Assembly (NCBI GenBank): GCA_024743175.1
Contig: JANSXA010000003.1
Span: 62,001-126,000, forward strand
Direction: 5' to 3'
Length of the DNA stretch: 64,000 nt
DNA from: Pseudomonadaceae bacterium
Lineage (GTDB): Bacteria; Pseudomonadota; Gammaproteobacteria; Pseudomonadales; Azotimanducaceae
The translations under genes were made by a program, and so were the position numbers. Of the stretch, positions 28,366-37,415 are shown in pieces; the stretch's first letter is position 1, and each line of letters opens with the position of its first letter. Under the pieces are notes generated by a model that was not told where the DNA came from, did not search any database, and saw only the letters and a program-made list of their open reading frames with translations.

Positions 28366-28745
28366 TTCGTTCCTCTTTTAATTGATTCAGATAATTGATT
28401 TGGTCATGTACCAAGCACGCTAGGGCATCGCCTGGACGATCCATGTCAATGTCGTGTTTGAAAGTACGCATGCTTATCATATGTGGTGTGGGAGAGAGAT
28501 GAAAGCATCAAGCTTGGGTCTTCGTCGCCCCCATGAATGTGATCCTGGCGCGGACCTCTACAGAGATTTGCGTCATCCGTGGCGAGAGGCTGCTGGCAAC
28601 CCGTGTGCCCGGGTCGTCCAGCTGCTGCTGGGTCGAATTTCGAACACGACACCAGGTTTCTTAGGGTTGTTTTGGTAGGAACGGGAACTCGAGTGCCAGT
28701 GCAGGCATCTGCTACACTGGCAAATTGTTTTTTGAAGCCGTATCT
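28366..28745. other. Intergenic stretch with operator and no recognisable gene
   Basis: About 380 bases between divergent genes. It holds operator 9 and an imperfect TTGGT...ACCAA palindrome at 28400-28414 close to the nitronate monooxygenase start. Short open frames exist on both strands (for example 28501-28677 plus), but none shows a known motif or a clear ribosome site. It marks the border between the damaged catabolic island and the more ordinary genes. Confidence 0.5.
28464..28477. promoter_or_regulatory. Regulon operator 9 (GTACGCATGCTTAT)
   Basis: 12 of 14 matches to the degenerate consensus GTAAGYATRCTTAC. It lies about 100 bases upstream of the nitronate monooxygenase start and is the rightmost copy found. 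Confidence 0.5.
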
Positions 28746-30614
28746 ATGATCTATCGAGTTGTGTTTGCATGCCGTCTGCGCGCTGTCTTGTTTGCTGCAA
28801 TGCTGATTTCTGCCGCAGGCATGGCTGCTGAACGGGCAGACAATTTTGTGCTGCTCGATCACGCTGGCTCAGCCCACGAGTTGTATTATGGTGATTCGGC
28901 TGCTGCCGTGCTCCTGGTCGCTCACAGCAGTAGCTGTCCGCTGGATACCGAGGTGTTGCAAACGCTCAAAAACGTCCAGCCGGAACTGAAAATTCTGTTG
29001 ATCAATTCAACGGACAGTCGGGCTGAGATCGCCCGAGCCGCTGCACAGGACGGCATTGATCTGCCCATCCTTCACGATCACGCACAGATTATTGCACCCT
29101 CGCTGGGATTCGATCAGGTCGGTGATGCCGTTTTAGTTGACACCTCGGGCTGGCAGATCAGTTATCAGGGTGATGTTGGGTCTGCCTTGTTAAACGAGCT
29201 GGTAGCCCAGCCGGGGGCAATCACCAGTGTTCAAGGCCCTGCGCCGGTGGGTTGTAGGTTAAACCTGCCGGTGAATGAGCAGGTTGCCGATTATGCGTCT
29301 GAGATAGTGCCGATACTGCAGAACAACTGCATGGCCTGTCATGTGGAAGGTGGCATAGGACCGTGGGCAATGAGTGAATACGCCATGATTCAAGGGTTTG
29401 CGCCGATGATCCGCGAGGTGGTGCGAGTAAAACGCATGCCGCCATGGCACGCGGACCCGGCTGTTGGGCATTGGCAGCACAGTGCCGCCATGTCCGATAA
29501 TGATACGCAGACGCTGATTAACTGGATTGAAGCCGGGGCGCCTCGCGGCACGGCAGACGACCCGCTGCTCGCGGAGCGTCAGCAAACGCCACAATGGCCC
29601 CTGGGAGAACCCGATCTGATGCTGGAGATACCAACGTTTGATATTCCGGCAACCGGGGTGGTTGATTATCAGTTTCCAGTTGTGGCCAACCCGCTGGACC
29701 GTGATGTCTGGGTTGAAGCCGCCACCATTGTGCCTGGCGATACCCGTGTGGTGCATCACGTGCTGATGGGTTCTGCTGAACAGGCACCGGCGGAAAGTGA
29801 CCGTGAAAGCGTTTTTCAGAATTACATCATGGGTTATGCGCCGGGCAACGAATCGGCTCATATGCCGGCAGGCACCGGTGTGTTTGTACCCGTCGGTGGG
29901 GTTTACCAGTTCCAGATGCACTACACACCCGTTGGTGTTGCCACAACGGATACCACCAGGGTTGCGTTGTATTTTGCCGACGAACCGCCGGCGAATTTTC
30001 TGCGCCAGCAGGTGGTTCTGAATCCGCGGCTTAAAATACCCGCAAACACCGCTGATCATGTTGAGACCGCATACTTTGAATTCTGGGAAGACGCTACAAT
30101 CTATTCGTTGGTGCCGCATTCACACTATCGCGGCACAGCCTCGACCTTTGTGCTGGAATACCCTGATGGCAGCAGTGAAACCATATTGTCTGTACCAAAC
30201 TACGACTTCAACTGGCAGCGTACTTACAGTTTTGTTGAGCCTAAGGCGGTGCCTCAAGGCACTCGCATCGTGCACAGCACGGTGTATGACAATTCCTCTG
30301 CAAATCCGGCCAACCCGGATCCAGAGCGCGAAGTGCCCTGGGGGCTGCAGTCCCACGATGAAATGTTATACGGCTCCGTCAGCTTCAGTTGGGACAAAGA
30401 ACGTTCAGATGCGCCGATACACAGTAATTTAACCGCGGGAAGTGCCCAGTTCATTGGTTTCATGGATAAAGACAAAGACGGTAAGCTGGCCAAGACAGAA
30501 TTACCGGATGGTCTGCGCAAGCGTCTTGGTTGGTTCAAGTGGTGGTTCGTCGATACCAACTTTGACGGTGGATTGGATCTGGCAGAGATAGAAGAAATGT
30601 TCTCCGGCAACTAA
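28746..30614 (+). CDS. Exported redoxin / cytochrome c / copper monooxygenase-like multidomain protein
   Basis: A roughly 622-residue exported protein. After a signal peptide (residues 1-28) comes a peroxiredoxin-like domain with HSSSCPLDTEV, then one haem-binding CMACH motif (CxxCH) in a short cytochrome segment with RVKRMPPWHADP. A large domain follows with VVHHVLMG and FQMHYTPVG, histidine patterns of copper type II ascorbate-dependent monooxygenases. Two EF-hand-like calcium loops end it (DKDKDGKLAKTE and DTNFDGGLDLAE). Periplasmic oxidation is likely, but substrate and metal use are unproven. Start 28746 is the ATG in front of the signal peptide. Confidence 0.82.
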   Translation: MIYRVVFACRLRAVLFAAMLISAAGMAAERADNFVLLDHAGSAHELYYGDSAAAVLLVAHSSSCPLDTEVLQTLKNVQPELKILLINSTDSRAEIARAAAQDGIDLPILHDHAQIIAPSLGFDQVGDAVLVDTSGWQISYQGDVGSALLNELVAQPGAITSVQGPAPVGCRLNLPVNEQVADYASEIVPILQNNCMACHVEGGIGPWAMSEYAMIQGFAPMIREVVRVKRMPPWHADPAVGHWQHSAAMSDNDTQTLINWIEAGAPRGTADDPLLAERQQTPQWPLGEPDLMLEIPTFDIPATGVVDYQFPVVANPLDRDVWVEAATIVPGDTRVVHHVLMGSAEQAPAESDRESVFQNYIMGYAPGNESAHMPAGTGVFVPVGGVYQFQMHYTPVGVATTDTTRVALYFADEPPANFLRQQVVLNPRLKIPANTADHVETAYFEFWEDATIYSLVPHSHYRGTASTFVLEYPDGSSETILSVPNYDFNWQRTYSFVEPKAVPQGTRIVHSTVYDNSSANPANPDPEREVPWGLQSHDEMLYGSVSFSWDKERSDAPIHSNLTAGSAQFIGFMDKDKDGKLAKTELPDGLRKRLGWFKWWFVDTNFDGGLDLAEIEEMFSGN

Positions 30615-30648
30615 CCGCTGGAGAGATTCAATATTGGGGGAGAGAGGC

Positions 30649-30918
30649 ATGTCGGAGTCTGCAGCAAAAACAGACGCGAAAGGTTATTGGTCAGCAACAC
30701 TTAGGCTGACTGCGACGTTACTGTTCATCTGGTTTGCCTGTTCCTACGGAGCAGGCATCGTCTTTCGAGACTTTCTTGATCAGTTTTCAATCGGCGGTGC
30801 GCCTCTGGGGTTCTGGTTTGCTCAGCAGGGTGCCATCTACTTTTTTGTGGCGCTGGTCTTTTATTACTGCTGGGCAATGAAACGGTTAGAGAAAAAGTAT
30901 CGCGTGGAGGCTCAGTAA
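30649..30918 (+). CDS. DUF4212 small subunit of a sodium:solute symporter
   Basis: An 89-residue membrane protein with two transmembrane helices (about residues 20-42 and 55-78) and the motif SIGGAPLGFWFAQQGAIY, typical of DUF4212. Such proteins accompany VC_2705-type acetate/organic-anion symporters. ATG 30649 follows GGGGGAGAGAGG. Its TAA overlaps the symporter ATG (TAATG), so the two are translationally coupled. Confidence 0.92.
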   Translation: MSESAAKTDAKGYWSATLRLTATLLFIWFACSYGAGIVFRDFLDQFSIGGAPLGFWFAQQGAIYFFVALVFYYCWAMKRLEKKYRVEAQ

Positions 30919-32702
30919 TGGATCAGACCACGTGGAGCTTTGTGTTTGTCGGCGTCACTTTTGCACTGTATATCGGCATTGCGATCTGGTCTCGTGCCGG
31001 GTCTACCGACGACTTTTATGTTGCTGGACATGATGTGAATCCGGTTCTGAATGGTATGGCAACGGCTGCAGACTGGATGTCCGCAGCTTCATTTCTGTCC
31101 ATGGCCGGGTTAATTGCTTTCCTGGGTTACGGTGGTTCTGTGTACCTTATGGGTTGGACCGGCGGTTATGTGCTGCTGGCGCTGTTGCTGGCGCCGTTCC
31201 TGCGCGAATTCGGAAAATTCACCGTGCCGGATTTTGTTGGTGACCGATATTATTCGTCGTTTGCACGGGTGGTTGCCGTTATCTGTGCGCTGTTTGTTTC
31301 CTTCACCTATATCGCCGGACAGATGAAAGGTGTTGGTGTGGCTTTCTCCGGTTTCCTCGGTATCCAGTATGAGTGGGGTATCGTCATAGGTATGGTCATT
31401 GTATTTTTCTATGCGGTGCTGGGTGGCATGAAAGGCATTACCTACACTCAGGTGGCCCAGTATTGTGTGCTGATCTTTGCTTACACCGTACCCGCAATCT
31501 TCATATCTCTGATCATCACCGATAATCCGATTCCTCAGCTGGGTTTTATCGGGAATGTGAAAGGCACCGATGTGTCGATGCTCGACAAGCTGAATCAGGT
31601 GGTCAGTGACCTGGGGTTTCTTGAATACACCTCAACCAGCAAATCGATGTTTGATGTGTTCTGTATCACTGCTGCGCTGATGTTCGGCACGGCTGGGTTG
31701 CCTCATGTCATCATCCGCTTTTTCACAGTGCGCAACCCCGGCGCGGCGCGCATCTCTGCCGGCTATGCGCTTGTGTTTATCGCTTTGTTGTACACCACCG
31801 CACCGGCGGTGGGTGCCTTTGCGCGCCTGAATTTTGTTGAAACGGTCAACGAAGCAACTTACATCAGCGACGAGAACTATGAGGCTGCGGCGACGGCGAT
31901 CATTGCGCAGGGTGGGACACCGGTTCCACAGTGGTTCAAATCCTGGGAACAGACAGGTCTGGTGGGTTTTGAAGACAAAAACAACGACGGCCTGATGCAG
32001 ATTCGCGGTCCGGCAGCGCCGGATGGTCTGGCCAACGAGGTTGATGCAAACAACGATATTTTTGTCCTGGCTAATCCGGAAATTGCGCAACTACCAGGTT
32101 GGGTGATCGGTCTGGTGGTGGCCGGTGGGCTCGCAGCTGCGCTCTCCACCGCTGCAGGTTTGTTAATGGTGATCTCTTCCGCTGTCAGCCACGATCTGTG
32201 TCGAAGGACGCTGTTTAAACAGATGAGTGATACTACCGAACTACGGGTCGCGCGTGTTTCAGCAGCCGGGGCGGTGCTCGCAGCGGGTCTGTTAGGTCTG
32301 TTTGCCAGCCAGCTGGGTTTTGTTGCGCAGGTGGTGGCGTTTGCCTTTGGGCTGGCCGCCGCATCGTTGTTTCCGATCATCTTTCTAGGCATATTCTGGA
32401 AACGTATGAATAAAGAAGGTGCAATTGCCGCAATGTTGACGGGTCTGGTGAGTACTTTCGGCTATATCTACTTTTTCAAATTTGGCGGTGGTACCCCGGA
32501 GCAGTGGCTGCTTGGTGTGTCGCCAGAAGGCATCGGCTTTGTCTTCATGTGGCTGGCCTTGGGTGTCGGTATTGTTGTTGCTCTGATGACACCTGCGCCG
32601 TCCCAGGACATTCAGGATCTGGTAGAAGATATTCGTGTGCCGGGTAACCGGCTTGACCACGGCATTGCCGACAGCGGTATGCATCCAATTGACAATACCT
32701 AA
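30918..32702 (+). CDS. Sodium:solute symporter, VC_2705-type (acetate/organic acid permease)
   Basis: A 594-residue inner-membrane transporter of the SSS family with about 13 hydrophobic helices. Signatures are STDDFYVAGHDVNPVLNG at the first loop, TAADWMSAASFLSMAG, and GTAGLPHVIIRFFTV in the middle. A long hydrophilic insertion (residues about 315-385) contains EF-hand-like DKNNDGLMQ. The DUF4212 partner gene immediately upstream defines the subfamily. Likely substrates are acetate or other short carboxylates; not determined. Confidence 0.92.
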   Translation: MDQTTWSFVFVGVTFALYIGIAIWSRAGSTDDFYVAGHDVNPVLNGMATAADWMSAASFLSMAGLIAFLGYGGSVYLMGWTGGYVLLALLLAPFLREFGKFTVPDFVGDRYYSSFARVVAVICALFVSFTYIAGQMKGVGVAFSGFLGIQYEWGIVIGMVIVFFYAVLGGMKGITYTQVAQYCVLIFAYTVPAIFISLIITDNPIPQLGFIGNVKGTDVSMLDKLNQVVSDLGFLEYTSTSKSMFDVFCITAALMFGTAGLPHVIIRFFTVRNPGAARISAGYALVFIALLYTTAPAVGAFARLNFVETVNEATYISDENYEAAATAIIAQGGTPVPQWFKSWEQTGLVGFEDKNNDGLMQIRGPAAPDGLANEVDANNDIFVLANPEIAQLPGWVIGLVVAGGLAAALSTAAGLLMVISSAVSHDLCRRTLFKQMSDTTELRVARVSAAGAVLAAGLLGLFASQLGFVAQVVAFAFGLAAASLFPIIFLGIFWKRMNKEGAIAAMLTGLVSTFGYIYFFKFGGGTPEQWLLGVSPEGIGFVFMWLALGVGIVVALMTPAPSQDIQDLVEDIRVPGNRLDHGIADSGMHPIDNT

Positions 32703-32723
32703 GCAATATTCAGGAGAAATTTG

Positions 32724-33599
32724 ATGTGTGATGACCTAACAGTTAATGAAAGTGAAAAATATCTGGCGGGCAAAGGTATCAGCCGTCGCCAGTTCGGTAC
32801 CCTCGCTGCAGGTGCAGCGCTGATGGCTGTGCTGCCACCGGTGGCCAATGCGCTGGCCGTGACCGGCAATGATGTTGTGGTGACAACACCGGATGGCGAA
32901 GCGGATTGTTTCTTTGTACATCCCTCTGCCGGTGCTCATGCGGCCGTGATCATCTGGCCCGATGTTCTGGGTTTGCGTCCCGCATTTAAACAGATGGGCA
33001 CGCGTCTGGCGGAATCAGGTTATGCGGTTCTGGTGGTGAATCCGTATTACCGCAAAGCCAGCGCGCCGGTCGTTGGCGAGGGCGCTTCGTTCCAGGACGC
33101 AGCTACGCGGGAAGTGGTCATGCCTTATGCTCGGAGTCTGACCCCGGAAACCAACGTGATCGATGCTGGCGCCTTTATCTCGTACCTGGATGCTCAGCCC
33201 GCGGTGGATACCGACCGCGGTATAGGCACCACCGGATATTGTATGGGCGGCCCGATGACCATGCGGACTGCGGCTGCGTACCCGGACAGGATTGCCGCAG
33301 GCGGAGCGTTTCACGCCGGGCGCCTGGTGACTGACTCTCCTGACAGTCCACATCTGCTGGTACCCAAAATGTCTGCACAGTACTTATTTGCAGTCGCCGA
33401 GAACGATGATGAGCGAGAGCCTGAAACCAAAAATATCATCGCTGAGGCGTTCGAGGACGCTGGCCTGCAAGCCGAAATTGAAGTCTACGACGGCGCCATG
33501 CATGGCTGGTGTGTACCGGATTCGCGGGTCTATAACGAAGCTCAGGCCGAGCGTGCCTGGAGCCGCCTGTTGAACCTGTTCAGCACCGCATTAGCGTAA
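32724..33599 (+). CDS. Tat-exported dienelactone hydrolase family protein
   Basis: A 291-residue alpha/beta hydrolase. Residues 1-45 form a Tat signal (ISRRQFGTLAAGAALM). The nucleophile elbow is GYCMGG, so cysteine as in dienelactone hydrolases; the Asp is in the VAENDDE loop and the His in MHGWCVPD. Export of a DLH is less common than the cytoplasmic form. It lies 22 bases downstream of the symporter and may be co-transcribed. ATG 32724 follows an AGGAGA site. Confidence 0.88.
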   Translation: MCDDLTVNESEKYLAGKGISRRQFGTLAAGAALMAVLPPVANALAVTGNDVVVTTPDGEADCFFVHPSAGAHAAVIIWPDVLGLRPAFKQMGTRLAESGYAVLVVNPYYRKASAPVVGEGASFQDAATREVVMPYARSLTPETNVIDAGAFISYLDAQPAVDTDRGIGTTGYCMGGPMTMRTAAAYPDRIAAGGAFHAGRLVTDSPDSPHLLVPKMSAQYLFAVAENDDEREPETKNIIAEAFEDAGLQAEIEVYDGAMHGWCVPDSRVYNEAQAERAWSRLLNLFSTALA

Positions 33600-33679
33600 C
33601 GCGAGACATCCTGAATCAGTTGCAGTTGCAAGGTCATCGCGCAACCCCTTAGACTGCAAATGACTTTGAAGCAGCCTGT

Positions 33680-33862
33680 CACGCTTCTCAGTCATAATTG
33701 AGGGGGGATGTCCGGGAAATCAGTGAAATTCTGATACTGGCCTCGCAACGGTAATTCGAGTTATGCCTGTTCAGCAGTGCCACTGTGCTTTTTTGCATGG
33801 GAAGGCGAACAGGCGGGAATTTATTCCCGCTCATCAGTCCGTAGACCGATCCTTTCTTCATG
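33680..33862 (+). ncRNA. Cobalamin (B12) riboswitch
   Basis: The leader shows the order of conserved B12-riboswitch elements: CCGGGAA (about 33712-33718), GTGAAATTC, the B12 box CGCAACGG TAA (about 33744-33754), a stem GCGGGAAtttaTTCCCGC (33813-33830), and AGTCCGTAGACC (33836-33847) closing the junction. It ends some 45 bases before the BtuB start, so ligand binding would control translation or termination there. Element boundaries are approximate. Confidence 0.85.
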
Positions 33863-33907
33863 ACTACACATGCCCGCTCGAGGTGCAGCGGCTAATGGAG
33901 AAAATCG

Positions 33908-35812
33908 ATGAATGTCATTAAGAATGCTGCACTGCTCAGCGTGCTCGCTGCGCTTGCCTTGCCGGTCTCTGGATCTGAAGAAATTGATGAAGAATTGCTG
34001 GTTGTAGGGTCGCGTCTACCCACTGAAACCTACAAGGTGGGTCGGGCGGTATCTGTTTTGAACGAAGTAGATATCCGCAATCTGGGTTTTCAATATGCGG
34101 CAGATTTGCTGCGCTTTGTACCCGGGGTTGCGGTCAGCCGCAGCGGCGGTTACGGCGGCATTACACAGTTGCGTATCCGAGGTTCTGAGTCCAATCACTC
34201 TGTGATTCTGATTGATGGTATTGATGCCTCAGCGGCAGGCACCGGTGAGTTCGATATATCCGCTTTGCTGACAGCCGATATCCAGCGGATTGAGGTTTTG
34301 CGGGGTCCTCAGGGTGGCCTGTATGGCTCCAACGCGCTGGGCGGTGTGATCAATATTGTTACACAGCGACCGCTGGACGGTTTGGCGCTGTACTCTGAGC
34401 TTGAGGCAGGGGGCAATCACAGCCGCCAGGCAGCAGTTTCTCTCACCGGCGGCAACCAGAAAGTCCAGGGGCGACTGACCTATGTACAGCGTCAATCCGA
34501 AATCGATATATCTGAGGATGATTCCCGGGGTGGCGAAGACGACAAAGACGACAACCAGACCCTGAGTGGGCAGTTGGTTGCCAGCGTGACAGAGCAGCTG
34601 ACATTGCAGGGGTTTGGTCGTTATACCGAAAAACAGACGGATAGTGATGGCTTTGATTTCACCGGTGGACCGCAGCAGGGGTTGCCGATAGACAACAACA
34701 GCTTCTCTGACAGCAAGGATCTGACGCTTGGATTAACCGCCAAACTTGAACTTCTGGAGGGCCGGTCTACAAGCCGACTATCGCTGGCTCATACAGACAC
34801 AGAACTCGATGGCGGCGACTTCGGCAACGAATCAGACCGAGACGTGATCAGCCTGGACAGCAGCCGGATCTGGCCTGCATCTGGTGACCTGGTGCAGCGT
34901 TCAACTGTATTTGTGCAGTTTGAGGAAGAAAGTTTCAGAAACCTGTTGCCATCAGACCCCAGTCAGATAGCTACCCAGAAGCGGGATATGCTGGGGTATG
35001 GACTTGAACATCGTGTCGCGATCAACGATAAGCTGTTCATCAACGGTTCACTGCGCTTTGAAAACAACGATAAGTTTGAGGACGCGACCACATACGCACT
35101 GGATGTCTCTTATCGGTTCAGTGAGTCAGGCAGCCGCTTACATGCCAGTTACGGCGCAGCGGTAACCAATCCAACTTTTTTCGAGCAGTTCGGCTTCGTG
35201 CCGGATACGTTTGTTGGCAACCCGGCTCTTGAGCCGGAACAATCGAAAGGTTGGGATGCCGGGATTGCACAGGTTATGTTTGATGGCGCCCTGGTTTTCG
35301 ATCTGACGTACTTTGAAGCAGACCTGGACGATGAGATAGCCAGCAGCTTCCCAAGCGTGATCAACCTCACGAGTAAAAGTGATCGTCAGGGTGTTGAGCT
35401 GAGCGCCGATTGGCAGCCTTCAGAACAAGTGTCGCTGAACGCAAACTATACCTATACCGATGCCGAGGAGCCTGCAGGTATCGAAGTTCGGCGTCCTGAG
35501 CACATGGCCAGTCTCAATGTGGCGTACGCGACGCTTGATGATCGCTTAAACCTTGCTGCAAGTGCGGTTTACAACGGCAATTCGTTTGATAGTGATTTTC
35601 GCAACTTCTTCACCAACGGCTTTATAGCTGAGCGCACAGAGATTGATCGTCACACGACGGTGAACACCAATGTGAGTTATGCATTCAGCGAAGCGTTGGA
35701 AGTTTACCTCCGCATAGAAAATCTGTTTGATGAAGATAACAGCGACCAGATTGGGTATGCCTCACCGGGCCGCACAGCGTTTGCTGGTCTGCGTTACCGT
35801 TTTGCGCGTTAG
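33908..35812 (+). CDS. btuB: TonB-dependent vitamin B12 receptor BtuB
   Basis: A 634-residue outer-membrane receptor: signal peptide (1-22), TonB-box-like EELLVVGSRLP, plug domain with LRIRGSESNHSVILIDGIDAS and VLRGPQGGLYGSNALGGVINIVTQ, and a beta-barrel ending in FAGLRYRF. The riboswitch directly upstream identifies the ligand class as cobalamin and implies repression when B12 is plentiful. No btuCDF genes are adjacent. Confidence 0.9.
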   Translation: MNVIKNAALLSVLAALALPVSGSEEIDEELLVVGSRLPTETYKVGRAVSVLNEVDIRNLGFQYAADLLRFVPGVAVSRSGGYGGITQLRIRGSESNHSVILIDGIDASAAGTGEFDISALLTADIQRIEVLRGPQGGLYGSNALGGVINIVTQRPLDGLALYSELEAGGNHSRQAAVSLTGGNQKVQGRLTYVQRQSEIDISEDDSRGGEDDKDDNQTLSGQLVASVTEQLTLQGFGRYTEKQTDSDGFDFTGGPQQGLPIDNNSFSDSKDLTLGLTAKLELLEGRSTSRLSLAHTDTELDGGDFGNESDRDVISLDSSRIWPASGDLVQRSTVFVQFEEESFRNLLPSDPSQIATQKRDMLGYGLEHRVAINDKLFINGSLRFENNDKFEDATTYALDVSYRFSESGSRLHASYGAAVTNPTFFEQFGFVPDTFVGNPALEPEQSKGWDAGIAQVMFDGALVFDLTYFEADLDDEIASSFPSVINLTSKSDRQGVELSADWQPSEQVSLNANYTYTDAEEPAGIEVRRPEHMASLNVAYATLDDRLNLAASAVYNGNSFDSDFRNFFTNGFIAERTEIDRHTTVNTNVSYAFSEALEVYLRIENLFDEDNSDQIGYASPGRTAFAGLRYRFAR

Positions 35813-35833
35813 CAATCTGTGTGGGGGCTGGCC

Positions 35834-37408
35834 TCAAGACCAGGCTGATGCGTCCAGGATCAGCTGTGCATCCAGTCCTGGCCTTTTGTTGTTGGTGACA
35901 GGAATAACAAACAGGCACTGGCCTGCTGGCCCTGGCTGCGCATCAACCTGTTTGTAGGTGCTTTCCGGGCTGTTTGTCGCGTACTTCAGCTTCCAGTTGC
36001 CATCGTCGCCAGGAGGTGCAATTTCGATGAACAGTTTCTGCCTTAAAAAACTGATCCCGTCAAAGTGTTCGTCCAGCCACCATTTTCGATCCACCTCAAA
36101 ACGGTCGGTAAAAACCCCAAGCTCAATGGCAAATGCCATATATTTCATGCGCTTGTTGATCAGCAGATGTTTGCGCAGGAACGATGAAAACAGCGCAACG
36201 GTATCCGGTCTGAATTTTTTCCGCCTGGTGTAAAAGCGACTCAGCTGCCGTCGCACAGCAGAGTTTTCGCTGAATTTGCGCCGGGTCAGATTCCAACCCC
36301 GACCCCCGCGCACCGAGACCACCGTTTCGAAATACAGGTTCGCGTTAACAGATTTGTTATCCCGCTGCGCCTGCTCGATCTTTCGTGGCAGCGTCAGGCT
36401 GTTGATTTCCAGTTTGCCATCGATTCTTGTGTCTCCGAACAGAAACCGATGCAGATTCTGATAGCCGTCTTCCGAATTCACCAGCCCGACGGGACCGCCG
36501 TGCGCGCGGTGCACGTGTGCGCGCGGAGATCCGCGGGTGTAAGCGTTTTTTATCCGCACCAGCCCGTCACTCATGGCGCCAACTGCTGCGGCGGAAAGCG
36601 GTACGTCGTAATCAGATTCGTTGGTCCCGATCAGCGCAAACAGCCGCTCAGCTGGAAACTTCCCATTCAAGCTGTTGACAGGCTTGTTGCCGTGGTTGCT
36701 GGCAAAGCCCAGGTACTTCGCCATGTTAGGGCGGTAGAAATTGTTGATGTCGTATAACCCGACATTAATGCGATTGCCAAGGCCCTGCAGTTCGATGCCA
36801 TTGTGCGGTGTGCCGTAGGTGAACACTTTATCAACGGGCAGTTTTTTCGGGTTGAACTTTGCGCCTTGTCTGGCCGGCAGTACTTTCTGCAGATAACTGC
36901 GCACCACCAGGCCACCCATTGAGTGTGCAACGATAAATACTTTAAAGGTGCTACCATAGTTGGCGCCGACGCGTTTGCCATAATCTCCGTACAGATTGCG
37001 CAGGCGTTCAATCAGGTCATACAGACCGGACGCCAGCGACTCAACTTCATCCCGTTGACCGTCGCCGAAGTTTTCGCTGGCCTGTTCGTAGTAGCGGTAC
37101 ACCCAAAGGGCTCTGCCGGGGTCTTTGAGACCTGCCAGGTCTTCTGCAGTCTGTGGTTCCCGGCCATTCTGATACACATCGCTGTACCCGCATTGAGTCA
37201 CCAGTCGTATCACCGGTGACTCAAAGTAGAACGGCACAAGGTCATCCCCCACCCCCTGGCGCAACAGGGTTGAGCCGTTTTCGAATCCCGAGAAGGGCTC
37301 GTTGACCGCCTGTTCAATGTCAGCGTCGCGCATGGCAAAGCCACGCACAAAAATTATCGGGTAGAAGTGGGTGTTTTCGTCGCGCGAATAGTAGGGATTT
37401 GTCATCAC
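35834..37408 (-). CDS. Lipase-like alpha/beta hydrolase
   Basis: A 524-residue protein with a lipase core: IIFVRGFAM, and the nucleophile elbow AHSMGGLVVRSY near residue 190, followed by TYGTPHNGIEL. This is the PGAP1/lecithin-acyltransferase-like arrangement. The C-terminal 200 residues are basic and show no motif I know. No signal peptide is seen. It ends 21 bases from btuB, tail to tail. Substrate unknown. Confidence 0.8.
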   Translation of the reverse strand: MMTNPYYSRDENTHFYPIIFVRGFAMRDADIEQAVNEPFSGFENGSTLLRQGVGDDLVPFYFESPVIRLVTQCGYSDVYQNGREPQTAEDLAGLKDPGRALWVYRYYEQASENFGDGQRDEVESLASGLYDLIERLRNLYGDYGKRVGANYGSTFKVFIVAHSMGGLVVRSYLQKVLPARQGAKFNPKKLPVDKVFTYGTPHNGIELQGLGNRINVGLYDINNFYRPNMAKYLGFASNHGNKPVNSLNGKFPAERLFALIGTNESDYDVPLSAAAVGAMSDGLVRIKNAYTRGSPRAHVHRAHGGPVGLVNSEDGYQNLHRFLFGDTRIDGKLEINSLTLPRKIEQAQRDNKSVNANLYFETVVSVRGGRGWNLTRRKFSENSAVRRQLSRFYTRRKKFRPDTVALFSSFLRKHLLINKRMKYMAFAIELGVFTDRFEVDRKWWLDEHFDGISFLRQKLFIEIAPPGDDGNWKLKYATNSPESTYKQVDAQPGPAGQCLFVIPVTNNKRPGLDAQLILDASAWS

Positions 37409-37415
37409 TGTTGCT

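Noticed and set aside
28400-28414. TTGGT...ACCAA palindrome as another regulator site
   Set aside because: The symmetry is imperfect at the centre and it occurs once, so there is no support beyond position.
28446-28862. Minus-strand frame over the start of the redoxin gene
   Set aside because: No motif or ribosome site, and it overlaps a clear signal peptide on the plus strand.
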